Below are positions 37,530 through 46,397 of a DNA stretch of 64,000 nucleotides, piece by piece (the stretch's first letter is position 1; each line of letters opens with the position of its first letter). The stretch is taken from positions 1 through 64,000 of the forward strand of contig NZ_JAAKEN010000013.1 of the NCBI RefSeq assembly GCF_011039175.1, given 5' to 3'. The translations under genes and the position numbers were made by a program. Origin of the DNA: Slackia sp. ZJ119. Lineage in GTDB: Bacteria > Actinomycetota > Coriobacteriia > Coriobacteriales > Eggerthellaceae. The notes beneath the pieces are model-generated. The model saw only the letters and a list, made by a program, of their open reading frames with translations. It searched no databases and had not been told where the DNA came from.

Positions 37530-38549
37530 TTATCGTTTCTCGGACGCGCACAGCGCGTCGGCAATCGTTTCCGTGACGCCCTCTTCAACGAGCTTGGCCG
37601 TCGCCAGCACCCCGTTGCAAATCGCCTGGGCGTTCGACGAGCCGTGGCCGACCAACAGGGCGCCTTTGAGGCCCAAAAGCGGCGCTCCGCCATACGTGTC
37701 GGGGCTGATCTGCGCTTTCAAGCCTTTAAGCGGACCGACGAGCGGCAAAGCGCCCAACTTCGTGAGCGCGGTTTTTCCCATGACGCCTTTGACGGCGCCG
37801 AGCAGCACCTTGGCCGTGCCTTCTATGGTCTTCAGGCACACGTTGCCCGTGAAGCCGTCGGTCACCACGACGTCGTAGGTCGCCGTCAAGATGTCGCCGC
37901 CCTCGGCGTTGCCCGCGAAGTTGTCGAGCCCTTCTTCCATCAGGCGATAGGCGGCCTGCGCGAACTGCGAGCCTTTCGTCGACTCCGCGCCGATGTTGAG
38001 CAAGGCCGCGCGGGGACGCTCGATCCCCAAGACCTTGTTCGCGTAGATGCTTCCCATGACGGCGAACTGCACGAGGTATTCGGGCTTGCAATCGGCGTTC
38101 GCGCCGATGTCGCCGAGCACGATCGGGCGCACCGGAGACGGCACCACCGTGACGAGCGCAGGGCGCAGCACGCCTTTGACGCGCCCGATCACGAGCGTGC
38201 CGGCAGCCAGGCACGCGCCGGTCGACCCCGCCGAGAAGAACCCCTCGGCCCGGCCTTCCTTCACCAGCCGGCAGCCGACGACCACCGACGAGTCCTTTTT
38301 GCGGCGCACCGCTTCGGCCGGATGCTCGTCCATGCCGATGACCTCGGTGGACGCGACGGCTTGGCAACGCGCGTGGGACGCGGCGAACGGCTCGACGACG
38401 CTTGCGTCGCCGACGAGCGCAACCGACAGCGCCGGATTCGCTGCAAGCGCAGCCTCGACGCCTTCGAGCACGACGTCGGGCGCATGGTCGCCGCCCATGG
38501 CGTCGACCGCGACGTGCAGCGTGCGGGTTGGCTGTGTTGGATCGGTCAT
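37530..38549 (-). CDS. plsX: Phosphate acyltransferase PlsX
   Basis: PlsX makes acyl-phosphate from acyl-ACP for phospholipid synthesis at the membrane. The start is the ATG at 38549. Motifs: VAVDAMGGDHAP at the N-terminus, FFSAGSTGACLAAG, ALLNIGAESTKG, and VVVTDGFTGNVCLKTIEG. The length of 339 is normal. It lies between rpmF and rnc, the classic order, although a hairpin separates it from rpmF. Confidence 0.96.
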   Translation of the reverse strand: MTDPTQPTRTLHVAVDAMGGDHAPDVVLEGVEAALAANPALSVALVGDASVVEPFAASHARCQAVASTEVIGMDEHPAEAVRRKKDSSVVVGCRLVKEGRAEGFFSAGSTGACLAAGTLVIGRVKGVLRPALVTVVPSPVRPIVLGDIGANADCKPEYLVQFAVMGSIYANKVLGIERPRAALLNIGAESTKGSQFAQAAYRLMEEGLDNFAGNAEGGDILTATYDVVVTDGFTGNVCLKTIEGTAKVLLGAVKGVMGKTALTKLGALPLVGPLKGLKAQISPDTYGGAPLLGLKGALLVGHGSSNAQAICNGVLATAKLVEEGVTETIADALCASEKR

Positions 38550-38579
38550 TGGCTCACCTTATCTGCTCGGCGCAACAGG

Positions 38580-38629
38580 AAAAGCCTCCGAGCCTCTTGC
38601 ACCTGAAATGCAGGGGGCTGGGAGGCTTT
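38580..38629 (-). terminator. Hairpin between rpmF and plsX
   Basis: AAAGCCTCC (38581-38589) pairs with GGAGGCTTT (38621-38629). Further complementary bases lie inside, and a short TTTT follows on the minus strand. It may be a partial terminator that reduces read-through from rpmF. Confidence 0.55.
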
Positions 38630-38655
38630 GTGACGTCGGCATAGCGACTCGAGGG

Positions 38656-38835
38656 CTAGTCGACCTCGATGACCTCGCGGTTCTTGTAGAAGCCGCAATT
38701 GGGGCACACGCGATGAGGAAGCTTTGCCTCGCCGCACTGGGGGCACACGGAACGCGCAGGAGCGCTGATCTTGTCATGCTGGCTGCGACGAGAGTGGACG
38801 CGGGCGCGGCCCTTCCTTTGCTTAGGTACTGCCAT
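38656..38835 (-). CDS. rpmF: 50S ribosomal protein L32
   Basis: The 59-residue protein begins MAVPKQRKGRARVHSRRSQ and has two zinc pairs, CPQC and CPNC, so it is the zinc-binding form. The start is the ATG at 38835 with GAAGGAG upstream. A good promoter and a leader hairpin precede it. The gene is followed by the hairpin before plsX. Confidence 0.97.
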   Translation of the reverse strand: MAVPKQRKGRARVHSRRSQHDKISAPARSVCPQCGEAKLPHRVCPNCGFYKNREVIEVD

Positions 38836-38860
38836 GGTTCGAATTCTCCTTCAAACTGAG

Positions 38861-38937
38861 CTCAGCGCTTTTTGCTGAGAACTGTTGCTGGTAAACACGC
38901 GAACTAGTACTTTAGCAAAACCCTGATCTGCCTGCAA
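38861..38937 (-). promoter_or_regulatory. Promoter and leader hairpin of rpmF
   Basis: Minus-strand TTGCAG (38937-38932), 17 bases, TAAAGT (38914-38909) form a good promoter. The leader contains a 6-pair stem CTCAGC/GCTGAG (38861-38866 with 38874-38879) just before the ribosome site, which could affect translation. The adjoining stretch 38938-39160 is GC-rich and holds no recognisable gene. Confidence 0.65.
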
Positions 38938-39160
38938 GAAGTTCCCGCGAGCGGTACGCGAACGTCCACGACGCGTCCATATATCGAAGGCGGGAGCCGG
39001 GCGGCGGCGGGAGCAGAGAGGCTTGCCGCAGCGTCGGCCGCCCTCGCCGTCGCCCGACAGCGGCGCCCTGCCGCACGACAAGCGGCGCGGCAGCGCCCTC
39101 CGCCTGCGACGCGCGGCGCGGCGCGGCCGCGCCTTCCTCCCCGCCGCCGTGCATGACGCC

Positions 39161-39185
39161 AAAAAGAAGCGGCCCCGCAGGGCCG
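39161..39185 (-). terminator. Terminator directly after the DUF177 gene
   Basis: The stem CGGCCC/GGGCCG (39170-39175 with 39180-39185) is followed on the minus strand by GCTTCTTTTT. It uncouples the DUF177 gene from rpmF, which has its own promoter here. Confidence 0.75.
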
Positions 39186-39190
39186 TTTCG

Positions 39191-39736
39191 CTATTCGTCG
39201 AACTTCAGGCTTTTCAAGGCTGCGAACGGGTTGTTCGCGTCCGGATCTTCTGGCGGCTCGGGCTTGCAGTCGCACGGACCGTCGTTGAGATCGTGGCCGC
39301 AGCGAGGACACAGGCCCGCACAGTCGTCCCGGCACAACGGCACGAGCGGCATTTCCACGAGCAGCGCTGCACGGACGAGCGATTCCAGGTCTATGACCTT
39401 GTCAGCAGGCAGCACCTCGAACTCGTCCTCGTCAAGGTCTTCCGGCGCCTCGTCTTCGCCGCCGAGCAGATAGTAGCCTTCGACATCGCCCGTGACCGGC
39501 AGCGCAACCGGGCTCAAGCACCGGGCGCAGGCCGTGGACGCCTCGCCCTCGACCGTGCCGGTGACCAGAATGGCGTCGCCGGTGTTCGTGAGCACCGCCG
39601 TCCACGCAAGCGGCTCTTTGAACTCGTACAGGTCGGGGCCGGCCTTGAACACCGGCAGGTCATAGGTTCCTTCGTAGGATTCGGTCGCCGCCGGCGTCAG
39701 CAACGCGTACGGCACCGTGAGGGTGAGCTTGCCCAT
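39191..39736 (-). CDS. DUF177 (YceD-like) protein
   Basis: The protein of 181 residues has the DUF177 pattern: an N-terminal beta domain, CARCLSP in the centre and CRDDCAGLCPRCGHDLND near the C-terminus with metal-type cysteines. The family is almost always beside rpmF and has been linked to 23S rRNA accumulation. The exact molecular role is not settled. The start is the ATG at 39736, 15 bases after the stop of the coiled-coil gene. Confidence 0.9.
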   Translation of the reverse strand: MGKLTLTVPYALLTPAATESYEGTYDLPVFKAGPDLYEFKEPLAWTAVLTNTGDAILVTGTVEGEASTACARCLSPVALPVTGDVEGYYLLGGEDEAPEDLDEDEFEVLPADKVIDLESLVRAALLVEMPLVPLCRDDCAGLCPRCGHDLNDGPCDCKPEPPEDPDANNPFAALKSLKFDE

Positions 39737-39751
39737 TGCGCAGACCTGTGC

Positions 39752-40225
39752 CTAGCGGCCCGAGGCCAAAGAGTTCGCGTTCAGGCGGTCGCGGCAGCGC
39801 CGCACGTTGTTCAGCAGCGTGTCGAGGCTCTTCTCCACATGCCCGAACACCTCGTCAGCGTAGTCTTCTGCGCCGGCACGCGTCTGGCGCTCCAGCTCGC
39901 GGGCTTCAACGAGCACCTGGTCGGCCTGCTGCTGGGAGATGCGCACGATCTCCTGCTCGCTCGCAATGGTCATCGCCTGGCTGCGGGCGTCTTCGATCAT
40001 GCGGTTCGCTTCGGCTTCCGCATCGTCAAGCAGGCACTGCCGCTCGCGCACGATCTGCCGTGCCTGAGAGAATTCGCTGGGGAACGTGTCGCGAATCTCG
40101 TCGAGAATTTCGAAAGCCGCAGCCACGTCGACCTGTCTCATCGTGTTCTTGCCAAAGACAGGCTTGGAGTCCTCTAAAAGGATGGAGAGCTCTTCGAGCA
40201 GCCCCAACACCCCTGTTTCGTCCAT
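39752..40225 (-). CDS. DivIVA-like coiled-coil protein (SepIVA-like)
   Basis: The ATG at 40225 (MDETGVLGLLEELSILLED) has GAAGGG upstream; a GTG five codons earlier lies on the ribosome site. The protein has 157 residues. An N-terminal segment is followed by a long coiled coil (ARQIVRERQCLLDDAEAEANRMIEDA, interrupted only once) and a basic C-terminus. In Mycobacterium a gene of this type, sepIVA (Rv2927c), stands beside the DUF177 gene and acts in septation and wall growth. The position here, between coaD and DUF177, matches. The function is inferred from context and coiled-coil pattern. Confidence 0.7.
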   Translation of the reverse strand: MDETGVLGLLEELSILLEDSKPVFGKNTMRQVDVAAAFEILDEIRDTFPSEFSQARQIVRERQCLLDDAEAEANRMIEDARSQAMTIASEQEIVRISQQQADQVLVEARELERQTRAGAEDYADEVFGHVEKSLDTLLNNVRRCRDRLNANSLASGR

Positions 40226-40381
40226 TATCGTCCCTTCCACCGTTTACTGCTGCATTTGTACTGCGTCTTGAGTGGTGTGTTTATTTTCACACATATTTCC
40301 AAATTCTAGCATGAGTCGATCGCAAACCGTTCCGTTTCGAAAAAACGCTCAAAATATCATGCGAACGACAAGTCCAGGTCA

Positions 40382-40867
40382 TCAACGCTGTTTCGCGAAC
40401 TTCGCCTGCAACGCTTTTGATACGCATGGCGTGACGAACTGGTCGACGTCGCCTCCCAAGCTGGCGATTTCGCGCACGATCGACGACGACAGGTACATGT
40501 GCTGCGGCGGCGACATGATGAAGATCGTCTCGATTTCCCGGTCGAGCTCGTAATTGAGCGCCGTCATCTGGAACTCGTACTCGAAGTCGGTGATGGCCCG
40601 CAGGCCTTTGACCACGACGGTGGCCTCCATGCGGCTCGCGAAGTCGACGAGCAGCCCGTCGAACGGCTCGACGCGCACGTTGGGCAAGTGCTTCGTGGAC
40701 TGACGCGCCAGCTCGACGCGCTCTTCCAGCGAAAAGAGCGGCTTTTTCCGCTGGGAAGCGGCCACAGCCACGACGACCTCATCCACAAGGGCCGCAGCGC
40801 GGGTGATGATGTCGAGGTGTCCGCTCGTGATGGGGTCGAACGTCCCCGGAGTCAGCGCACGTTTCAT
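40382..40867 (-). CDS. coaD: Phosphopantetheine adenylyltransferase
   Basis: CoaD makes dephospho-CoA from phosphopantetheine and ATP. The start ATG at 40867 overlaps the rsmD stop by four bases. Motifs: TPGTFDPITSGHLDII (nucleotide-binding loop with the TxGH-type motif), VVVKGLRAITDFEYEFQM, and YLSSSIVREIASLGG. The length of 161 is standard. Confidence 0.97.
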   Translation of the reverse strand: MKRALTPGTFDPITSGHLDIITRAAALVDEVVVAVAASQRKKPLFSLEERVELARQSTKHLPNVRVEPFDGLLVDFASRMEATVVVKGLRAITDFEYEFQMTALNYELDREIETIFIMSPPQHMYLSSSIVREIASLGGDVDQFVTPCVSKALQAKFAKQR

Positions 40868-41505
40868 GAAGGCTCGCTTTCTGAACCGGCTTGCGGCGCG
40901 TCGCCGCCATCGTTTTTTGCAGCGTCCGGGCCGGCCGGACGCATGACGTCTATGACAGTATCACGGTACTTGCGCGATCGCGCAACAACCAATCCGGCGG
41001 CGTTCGCCGCATCGTCGACAGAACGTTGATCTTTCGCGTCATGTTCGTAGACGACGAGGGCGCCCGCATCCAAAGCCCCGCCGCTGCGCAGGCCCGCGAC
41101 GAAAGAGAGGACGTCGGCGGCCGCAAAGCGGTACGGCGGGTCGAGAAAGACGAGGTCATAGGGGTGCGCAGGCCGACCGGCCGCGCCCCGCAGCACATCG
41201 CCTCGGCTTATGCGGGCCGCACGAGGGCTTGCGCCAAGCGAAGCGGCCGTCTTTTTCATGGCGGCAACGGCGGCCGGGTCCACGTCGAAAAACGCCGCAT
41301 CGGCCGCGCCTCGGCTGAGCGCCTCGAAGCCGAGCGCCCCGCTTCCGGCGAACGCATCCAAAACGTGCACCCCATCAAAGCCGCCGCGCAGGCTGAACAG
41401 CGTGCTCATGAGCGATTCGCGCACGCGGTCGGTCGTCGGGCGCGTGGCGTCGCCCGCAGGCGCGAACACGGTTCGACCGCGCCAGATTCCGGCAACGATT
41501 CGCAT
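40864..41505 (-). CDS. rsmD: 16S rRNA (guanine966-N2)-methyltransferase
   Basis: RsmD methylates G966 of 16S rRNA using SAM. Motifs: MRIVAGIWRGR at the N-terminus, LDAFAGSGALGFEALSRGA (SAM site), and the catalytic FLDPPY. The length of 213 includes a short disordered acidic tail. The start is the ATG at 41505, three bases before the recG stop region; recG, rsmD and coaD form one unit. Confidence 0.95.
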   Translation of the reverse strand: MRIVAGIWRGRTVFAPAGDATRPTTDRVRESLMSTLFSLRGGFDGVHVLDAFAGSGALGFEALSRGAADAAFFDVDPAAVAAMKKTAASLGASPRAARISRGDVLRGAAGRPAHPYDLVFLDPPYRFAAADVLSFVAGLRSGGALDAGALVVYEHDAKDQRSVDDAANAAGLVVARSRKYRDTVIDVMRPAGPDAAKNDGGDAPQAGSESEPS

Positions 41506-41508
41506 GGG

Positions 41509-43686
41509 TCACCCTCCTTGGATGTCGGCCGCCGACGAGAAGAGCAGGCGCATCTCGCGGGCAAGCGCCCGGTGTTCGGGCCGGTCGAGCGTTGGATCAT
41601 GGGCAAGCAGGTCTTCGGCGTCGCGGTGGGCCGCCTCGATGACGTTGCGGTCGCGCACGATGTTGACGAGCTTCAGCGCCGACGCGCCGTGCTGGCGGTT
41701 GCCCAAGATGTCGCCTTCGCGGCGCAGCGACAGGTCGAACTCCGCCAGCTCGAAGCCGTCGTCGGTGCGCTCGAGGGCAGACAGCCGCTTGAGCGCTTCC
41801 GCATCCTTCGTCGCCGCCACCAGATGCACCTGGGCGTCCAGCTCTCCGCGCCCGACGCGTCCGCGCAGCTGGTGGAGCTGCGAGAGCCCGAAACGGTCCG
41901 CGTCTTCCACGATCATGACCGTGGCGTTGGGCACGTCCACGCCCACTTCGATGACGGTCGTGGCCACGAGCACCTGCGATTCGTTGCGCATGAAACGGTC
42001 CATGACCTCCTGCTTTTCGGCCGGCTTCATGCGCCCGTGCAAAAGCGCCACGTCCCAGTCGGCGAACACCGTCGACTGCAGATAGGCCGCCTGCTTCGTG
42101 GCCGCCGACACATCGGCGCCGGCGAAGTCCTCGTCGCTTTCGATGACCACCCGGTCGAATGCGTAGGCGTCGTCGTCCTGCAGGCCGCCCGACCGCTTCG
42201 CTTCCTTCTTGTCGGGGGCCTCTTCGATGAGCGGACAGACCACGTAGACCTGCTCGCCGCGCTTGAGCGCCTCTTTCGCGGCGTCGTAGGCGTGCCCGCG
42301 GTCGGACTTTCGGTGCAGATGCGTCGTGCGCACGGCGTCGCGGTTCGGGCGGGCCTTCAAATAGGACAGCGTGAGGTTGCCGTACACCGCCAGCGCAAGC
42401 GAGCGCGGGATGGGCGTCGCCGTGAGATAGAGCGCATCGGGCGCCTCGCCCTTGTCGAGCAGACGTGCCCGCTGGTCGACGCCGAAACGCTGCTGCTCGT
42501 CGATGACCGCAAGCGTGAGACGCTTCGGCGCCACGTCGTCTTCAAGCAGCGCGTGCGTGCCGACGAGCACCGAAAGCGACCCGTCGGCAAGCCCCGCGCA
42601 TATGGCGTCGCGCTCGGCGGCCGGAGTCGAGCCGGTGAGCACCGCCCAGCTGACGTTCGCGGCGTCGAGCAGCGGCCCGAGCGTCTTGCCGTGTTGGCGG
42701 GCGAGCACTTCGGTCGGCGCCATGAGCATCGCCTGCCCGCCGGTGTCGGCCGCCGCGGCCAGCGCATAGGCCGCCACGACGGTCTTGCCCGTGCCGACGT
42801 CTCCCAGCAACAGGTGGTTCGCCGCATCAGGCGCAGCCAGGCGCGAGAGGATCTCTTCGCGAGCCTTCTGCTGCTCGGCGGTCAGCGTGAAAGGAACGGC
42901 CGCATCGAGCGCCCGCAGCGCCGGCCCGTCGACGACGTGGGCGCAAGGACGCCTGCCTGCGGTGCGCTTGAGCCCTTCGGTCATGAGCGCCAGCTCCAAC
43001 AGCAGCACCTCTTCGTAGGCGAGCCGGCGCTTCGCCTCGCGCACCTCGCCCATGTCGTGGGCGAAATGCAGGCAGCGCAGCGCCGTTCCGCGGCTCATCA
43101 GCCGATAGCGCGTCCGCAGCGCCGCCGGCAGCGGGTCGAGCAGGCCCGCGCACGCCTCCAGCGCGTTGCCGACGAGGCGCCGCACCATGGTCGCGCTGAG
43201 CTTTTCGGTGGCCGGATGGATGGCGACCACGCGCCCCTGGGCGTCCCGGTCGGGCTCCAGCACTTCCAAAAACGGGTTCGTCATGCGCTTGAACCCGTAG
43301 TTGAACTCGACCTTCCCCGACACGGCGATGCGCATGCCCTGCTCGAGCTTGTCCATGAGCCAAGGCTGTTGGAACATCGTGACCATAAGGGTCCCCGTCG
43401 CGTCCACGAGCGTGACCTCCACGAGCGCGAGCCGCGGTCGCGGGCGTTTGAGCTGCGCTTTGTGGACGACGCCGACCACGGTGCACAGCTGCCCCAGCGG
43501 GCACGACGCCGCCGTCTGCACGTTCGTGAGGTCCAGGTGGCGGCGCGGCACGTGCATGACCAGGTCGCGCACCGTGCGGATGCCCATGGCGTCGAGCGCC
43601 TTCGCCCGTCCGGGGCTTACCATGCGAACGCGCCCGACGGGTTCGTCGAGCGCGAGCGTGTCAGCTATGCGGTCTGCCTCGAGCAT
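41509..43686 (-). CDS. recG: ATP-dependent DNA helicase RecG
   Basis: RecG remodels stalled replication forks and branched DNA. It has 725 residues with the ATG at 43686. The wedge/OB domain spans about 50-170. Helicase motifs: LLLGDVGTGKT (Walker A), DEQQRFGV (DExx box, with Gln where RecG usually has His), LTATPIPRSLAL, VGVDVPNATVM and QLRGRVGRG. It is 12 bases downstream of fakA. Confidence 0.96.
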   Translation of the reverse strand: MLEADRIADTLALDEPVGRVRMVSPGRAKALDAMGIRTVRDLVMHVPRRHLDLTNVQTAASCPLGQLCTVVGVVHKAQLKRPRPRLALVEVTLVDATGTLMVTMFQQPWLMDKLEQGMRIAVSGKVEFNYGFKRMTNPFLEVLEPDRDAQGRVVAIHPATEKLSATMVRRLVGNALEACAGLLDPLPAALRTRYRLMSRGTALRCLHFAHDMGEVREAKRRLAYEEVLLLELALMTEGLKRTAGRRPCAHVVDGPALRALDAAVPFTLTAEQQKAREEILSRLAAPDAANHLLLGDVGTGKTVVAAYALAAAADTGGQAMLMAPTEVLARQHGKTLGPLLDAANVSWAVLTGSTPAAERDAICAGLADGSLSVLVGTHALLEDDVAPKRLTLAVIDEQQRFGVDQRARLLDKGEAPDALYLTATPIPRSLALAVYGNLTLSYLKARPNRDAVRTTHLHRKSDRGHAYDAAKEALKRGEQVYVVCPLIEEAPDKKEAKRSGGLQDDDAYAFDRVVIESDEDFAGADVSAATKQAAYLQSTVFADWDVALLHGRMKPAEKQEVMDRFMRNESQVLVATTVIEVGVDVPNATVMIVEDADRFGLSQLHQLRGRVGRGELDAQVHLVAATKDAEALKRLSALERTDDGFELAEFDLSLRREGDILGNRQHGASALKLVNIVRDRNVIEAAHRDAEDLLAHDPTLDRPEHRALAREMRLLFSSAADIQGG

Positions 43687-43698
43687 GCGGCTTTTCGG

Positions 43699-45333
43699 CT
43701 ATTCCAAGGACAGCACGAGCGGATACAGCGGCTGCTCGCCGCGGTGCTCGTCGATCTCCAAGTCGGGATAGGCCTCTTCGATGCGGGCGATGATCTGCGC
43801 AAACGCTTCGTCGTCAAGGTCTTCGCCGGCAAGCAGCGTGCAGGTGTCGGCCTCGTCAGCGTCCATGGCGGCGACGAGCGTCAGCGCCACGTCTTCCACC
43901 GACGCCCCGACGGCCTCGATGGACCCGTCCGCGATGCCGATCACGTCGCCTTCGTGGATGGGGTTGTCGTGTGCGTCCTTCGAGTCCTTGATGGCCGTGG
44001 TCACTTCCCCCGTGCGCACGTCTTCGAACGCTTCGGTCATGGCTTCCACGTTGTCTTCGAGCGCAGCCGCCTCGTCGAAGCCGAACATGGCCGTGAACGC
44101 TTCCGGCACGCTGGTGGTCGGCACGACGCTGCACGGATTCTCGGCCAGCTCGCAGGCGCTTTGGGCGGCCATGACGATGTTTTTGTTGTTCGGCAGAATG
44201 ATGACGGCGTCGGCAGCAACCTGTTCGACCGCGTCGAGCAGCTCCTTCGTGGAGGGGTTCATCGTCTGGCCGCCGGACACGACCACGTCGACCCCCAGGC
44301 TTTCGAGGATCTTCTTGTTGCCCTCGCCCGCCGCCACGGCCACGAATCCGAACGGCTTGGACGATGCCGCCTGCTCGGCCGCGATCGATTCGCTGCGGGC
44401 TGCGCTTTGCAGCTGCATGTTGTGGATGTGGACCTCGGAAATCTGCGCGTCGTGCGTCAAGAAGTACGCGAGCACCTGGTCGGGGCGGTTGGAATGCACG
44501 TGCACCTTGTAGTTCGGCGTGCAGCCGACCAGCAGGTCGCAGTCGCCCATCGTGGGCAAGAAGTCGCGAGCGGCGTCTTCGTCCAGCTCGGCGGCATGCA
44601 CGAGGAATTCGGTGCAGTAGCGGTACTGGGAGCCTTCCCAGTCGTTGATCTGCTCGATCTCGACCTTCGGCACCGACGTGCGGGCGACGGCGAGCTCGTC
44701 GGTAAGCACGCCTTCGCGCCCGGTGAGCGCCGCGGCGAACGCATCGAAGAGGATGGCCAAGCCGAAGCCGCCCGCATCCACGACGCCGTTTTCCTTCAGC
44801 ACCGGCAGATAGTCCGGCGTGCGCTGCACCGACGCGTAGGCCTCGTCCACGATGAGGTTGAGCGCCTCTTCGGTGCCGAGCTTCTTTTTGCGGGCCGTCT
44901 TGGCGGCGGCAGCGCAATCTTCCAACACGGTGAGGATGGTGCCGCGGACGGGCTTGCGCACGGCGTGGAAGGCAACGTCTTGGGCCTTGGCGAAGGCCGC
45001 GTCCAAAAACGCAGTGTCGAGCGCATGGTGGTTGGCCGAGCCTTCGCACAAGCCGCGCAAGATCTGCGACGTGATGACGCCGGAGTTGCCGCGAGCGCCC
45101 ATGAGCGCACCGGTGGTGATGGCGCGGCGGATGTCGGCGCCCGTGGCGCCGATGGGCAGCGCGGCCAGGTTCTCAACCACGGTCTCAAGCGTGAGCGACA
45201 TGTTGGTGCCCGTGTCGCCGTCAGGAACCGGGAAGACGTTGAGGCGGTTGACTTCGTCTTTTCTCTCGCCGAGCGCCTTTGCGGCTGCAGCAATGGCGTT
45301 CATGATCGCATTGCTGGAATAGGATTGGGACAT
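43699..45333 (-). CDS. fakA: Fatty acid kinase catalytic subunit FakA (DAK2/YloV family)
   Basis: FakA phosphorylates fatty acids held by a FakB (DegV) protein. The N-terminal DAK2 domain carries FPVPDGDTGTNMSLTLE (nucleotide and metal site) and GARGNSGVITSQILRG. The middle domain contains the conserved CTEFLVH and HVHSNRPDQVLAYFL. The C-terminal domain of about 200 residues follows. The length of 544 is typical. It lies downstream of the Asp23 gene, as in Firmicutes; no fakB gene is in the window. Confidence 0.92.
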   Translation of the reverse strand: MSQSYSSNAIMNAIAAAAKALGERKDEVNRLNVFPVPDGDTGTNMSLTLETVVENLAALPIGATGADIRRAITTGALMGARGNSGVITSQILRGLCEGSANHHALDTAFLDAAFAKAQDVAFHAVRKPVRGTILTVLEDCAAAAKTARKKKLGTEEALNLIVDEAYASVQRTPDYLPVLKENGVVDAGGFGLAILFDAFAAALTGREGVLTDELAVARTSVPKVEIEQINDWEGSQYRYCTEFLVHAAELDEDAARDFLPTMGDCDLLVGCTPNYKVHVHSNRPDQVLAYFLTHDAQISEVHIHNMQLQSAARSESIAAEQAASSKPFGFVAVAAGEGNKKILESLGVDVVVSGGQTMNPSTKELLDAVEQVAADAVIILPNNKNIVMAAQSACELAENPCSVVPTTSVPEAFTAMFGFDEAAALEDNVEAMTEAFEDVRTGEVTTAIKDSKDAHDNPIHEGDVIGIADGSIEAVGASVEDVALTLVAAMDADEADTCTLLAGEDLDDEAFAQIIARIEEAYPDLEIDEHRGEQPLYPLVLSLE

Positions 45334-45399
45334 ACGGATCGATTCTCCTTAACAGGCGGCTGTGGCGCCGCACTCATCGTGGTCGTCTTGGCGCCTCGG

Positions 45400-45747
45400 T
45401 TACTTGCGGATCTTCACGCCCTGCACATGGACCTCGACGCCGTCGATGGGAACGCGCACATATTCGCTGAGCGCAAACGTGACCTGGTCGATGAGGTTTT
45501 GAGAAACGGTGTTGATGTTGGTGCCGTATTCGATGATGACGTACAGTTCGACATGTATGCCGACGTCGGTCGCGTTGACGACGACTCCGCGGCGCAGACG
45601 CGACGCCGGAAGAATCTTCGCGATGCCGTCTGCGGCCGTGGGAGCGGCCATGCCGACGACGCCGTAGCATTCCATCGCAGCATTGCCGACAATGTCGGCA
45701 AGCACGTCGTTTGCCACATGAAGGTTGCCTGGTATAGTGTCGTTCAT
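45400..45747 (-). CDS. Asp23/Gls24-family envelope stress protein
   Basis: The 115-residue protein has the start ATG at 45747 and AAAGGA seven bases upstream. It shows the Asp23 pattern: VANDVLADIVGNAAMECYGVVGM, a strand with GVVVNATDVGIHVELYVIIEYG, and VEVHVQGVKI at the end. Family members associate with the membrane or envelope. A copy next to fakA is widely conserved. The role is not defined in detail. Confidence 0.9.
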   Translation of the reverse strand: MNDTIPGNLHVANDVLADIVGNAAMECYGVVGMAAPTAADGIAKILPASRLRRGVVVNATDVGIHVELYVIIEYGTNINTVSQNLIDQVTFALSEYVRVPIDGVEVHVQGVKIRK

Positions 45748-45906
45748 GGCGTTCCTTTCGCTTCTATGCGCACGCCCTCTCAGGAGGATGGGCGCGACGG
45801 GAATGGCGGACGGGCCGCCGAATTGACGATTCGTTTCATTATATACCTCAACCATCAGCGCAAAGAAGCCTGGCGCTGATGCGCTGCCATACCACACAAA
45901 AAATTC

Positions 45907-45983
45907 TTGGACACATGCGCGGTGTTGTGTTATAGTGGATAGGCTTTTGTGTTATTAACGGTCTGCTTCGGCACGTCCGAAGC
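45907..45983 (+). promoter_or_regulatory. Promoter and leader hairpin of rpmB
   Basis: TTGGAC (45907-45912), 18 bases, TATAGT (45931-45936) are followed by a leader of about 75 bases. It contains a perfect 7-pair hairpin GCTTCGG/CCGAAGC (45965-45971 with 45977-45983). Confidence 0.65.
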
Positions 45984-46017
45984 GCCCGAGCGAAGAACGT
46001 CAATGGAGTGATGAAAC

Positions 46018-46209
46018 ATGTCTAAAGTATGTGAAGTGTGCGGCAAGCATCCGGTGGCCGGTCGAAGCATCAGCCACTCGCATCGCGTGACGAACCGTTG
46101 GTTCAAGCCCAACATCCAGCGCGTCACCATTCGCGACAAGAAAGGTCGCGTGCGCAAGGCGAACGTGTGCACGAAGTGCATGAAGGCCGGCAAGGTGGAA
46201 CGCGCCTAG
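46018..46209 (+). CDS. rpmB: 50S ribosomal protein L28
   Basis: The 63-residue protein begins MSKVCEVCGKHPVAGRSISH and ends CTKCMKAGKVERA. The two CxxC pairs make it the zinc-binding form. The start is the ATG at 46018 with TGGAGTG upstream. It is divergent from the asp23-fakA-recG unit, a conserved arrangement. Confidence 0.97.
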   Translation: MSKVCEVCGKHPVAGRSISHSHRVTNRWFKPNIQRVTIRDKKGRVRKANVCTKCMKAGKVERA

Positions 46210-46246
46210 CGCTCCGGTCACTCCTGGACTGACGAGTCGCCTGACC

Positions 46247-46269
46247 AAGCCCCGCACCGCGGGGCTTTT
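46247..46269 (+). terminator. Terminator of rpmB
   Basis: A 9-base stem AAGCCCCGC/GCGGGGCTT with a 3-base loop leads into TTTTG. Confidence 0.9.
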
Positions 46270-46299
46270 GTGCGTTGGAACACCTCCTTTCGCTTCGCG

Positions 46300-46346
46300 G
46301 CGAACGGACGTCGGACGGATCCGCGCGGGCGCTCGCGTCCGTTCGC
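46300..46346. other. Inverted repeat beyond whiA
   Basis: Perfect 11-base arms GCGAACGGACG (46300-46310) and CGTCCGTTCGC (46336-46346) are separated by 25 bases. They lie between the rpmB terminator and the whiA stop. There is no U tract; it may be an mRNA end structure. Confidence 0.45.
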
Positions 46347-46397
46347 ACGAAACAGCGCACCGCGTTGGCACGGCGGCAGCCGCCTGCCGCCTGCCGC

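Noticed and set aside
40891..45879. A 1,662-codon open frame on the plus strand, opposite rsmD, recG, fakA and asp23
   Set aside because: It is the GC-rich mirror of four well-recognised genes on the other strand; its composition (Arg, Ala, His, Val) is that of an antisense frame and it has no domain or ribosome site.
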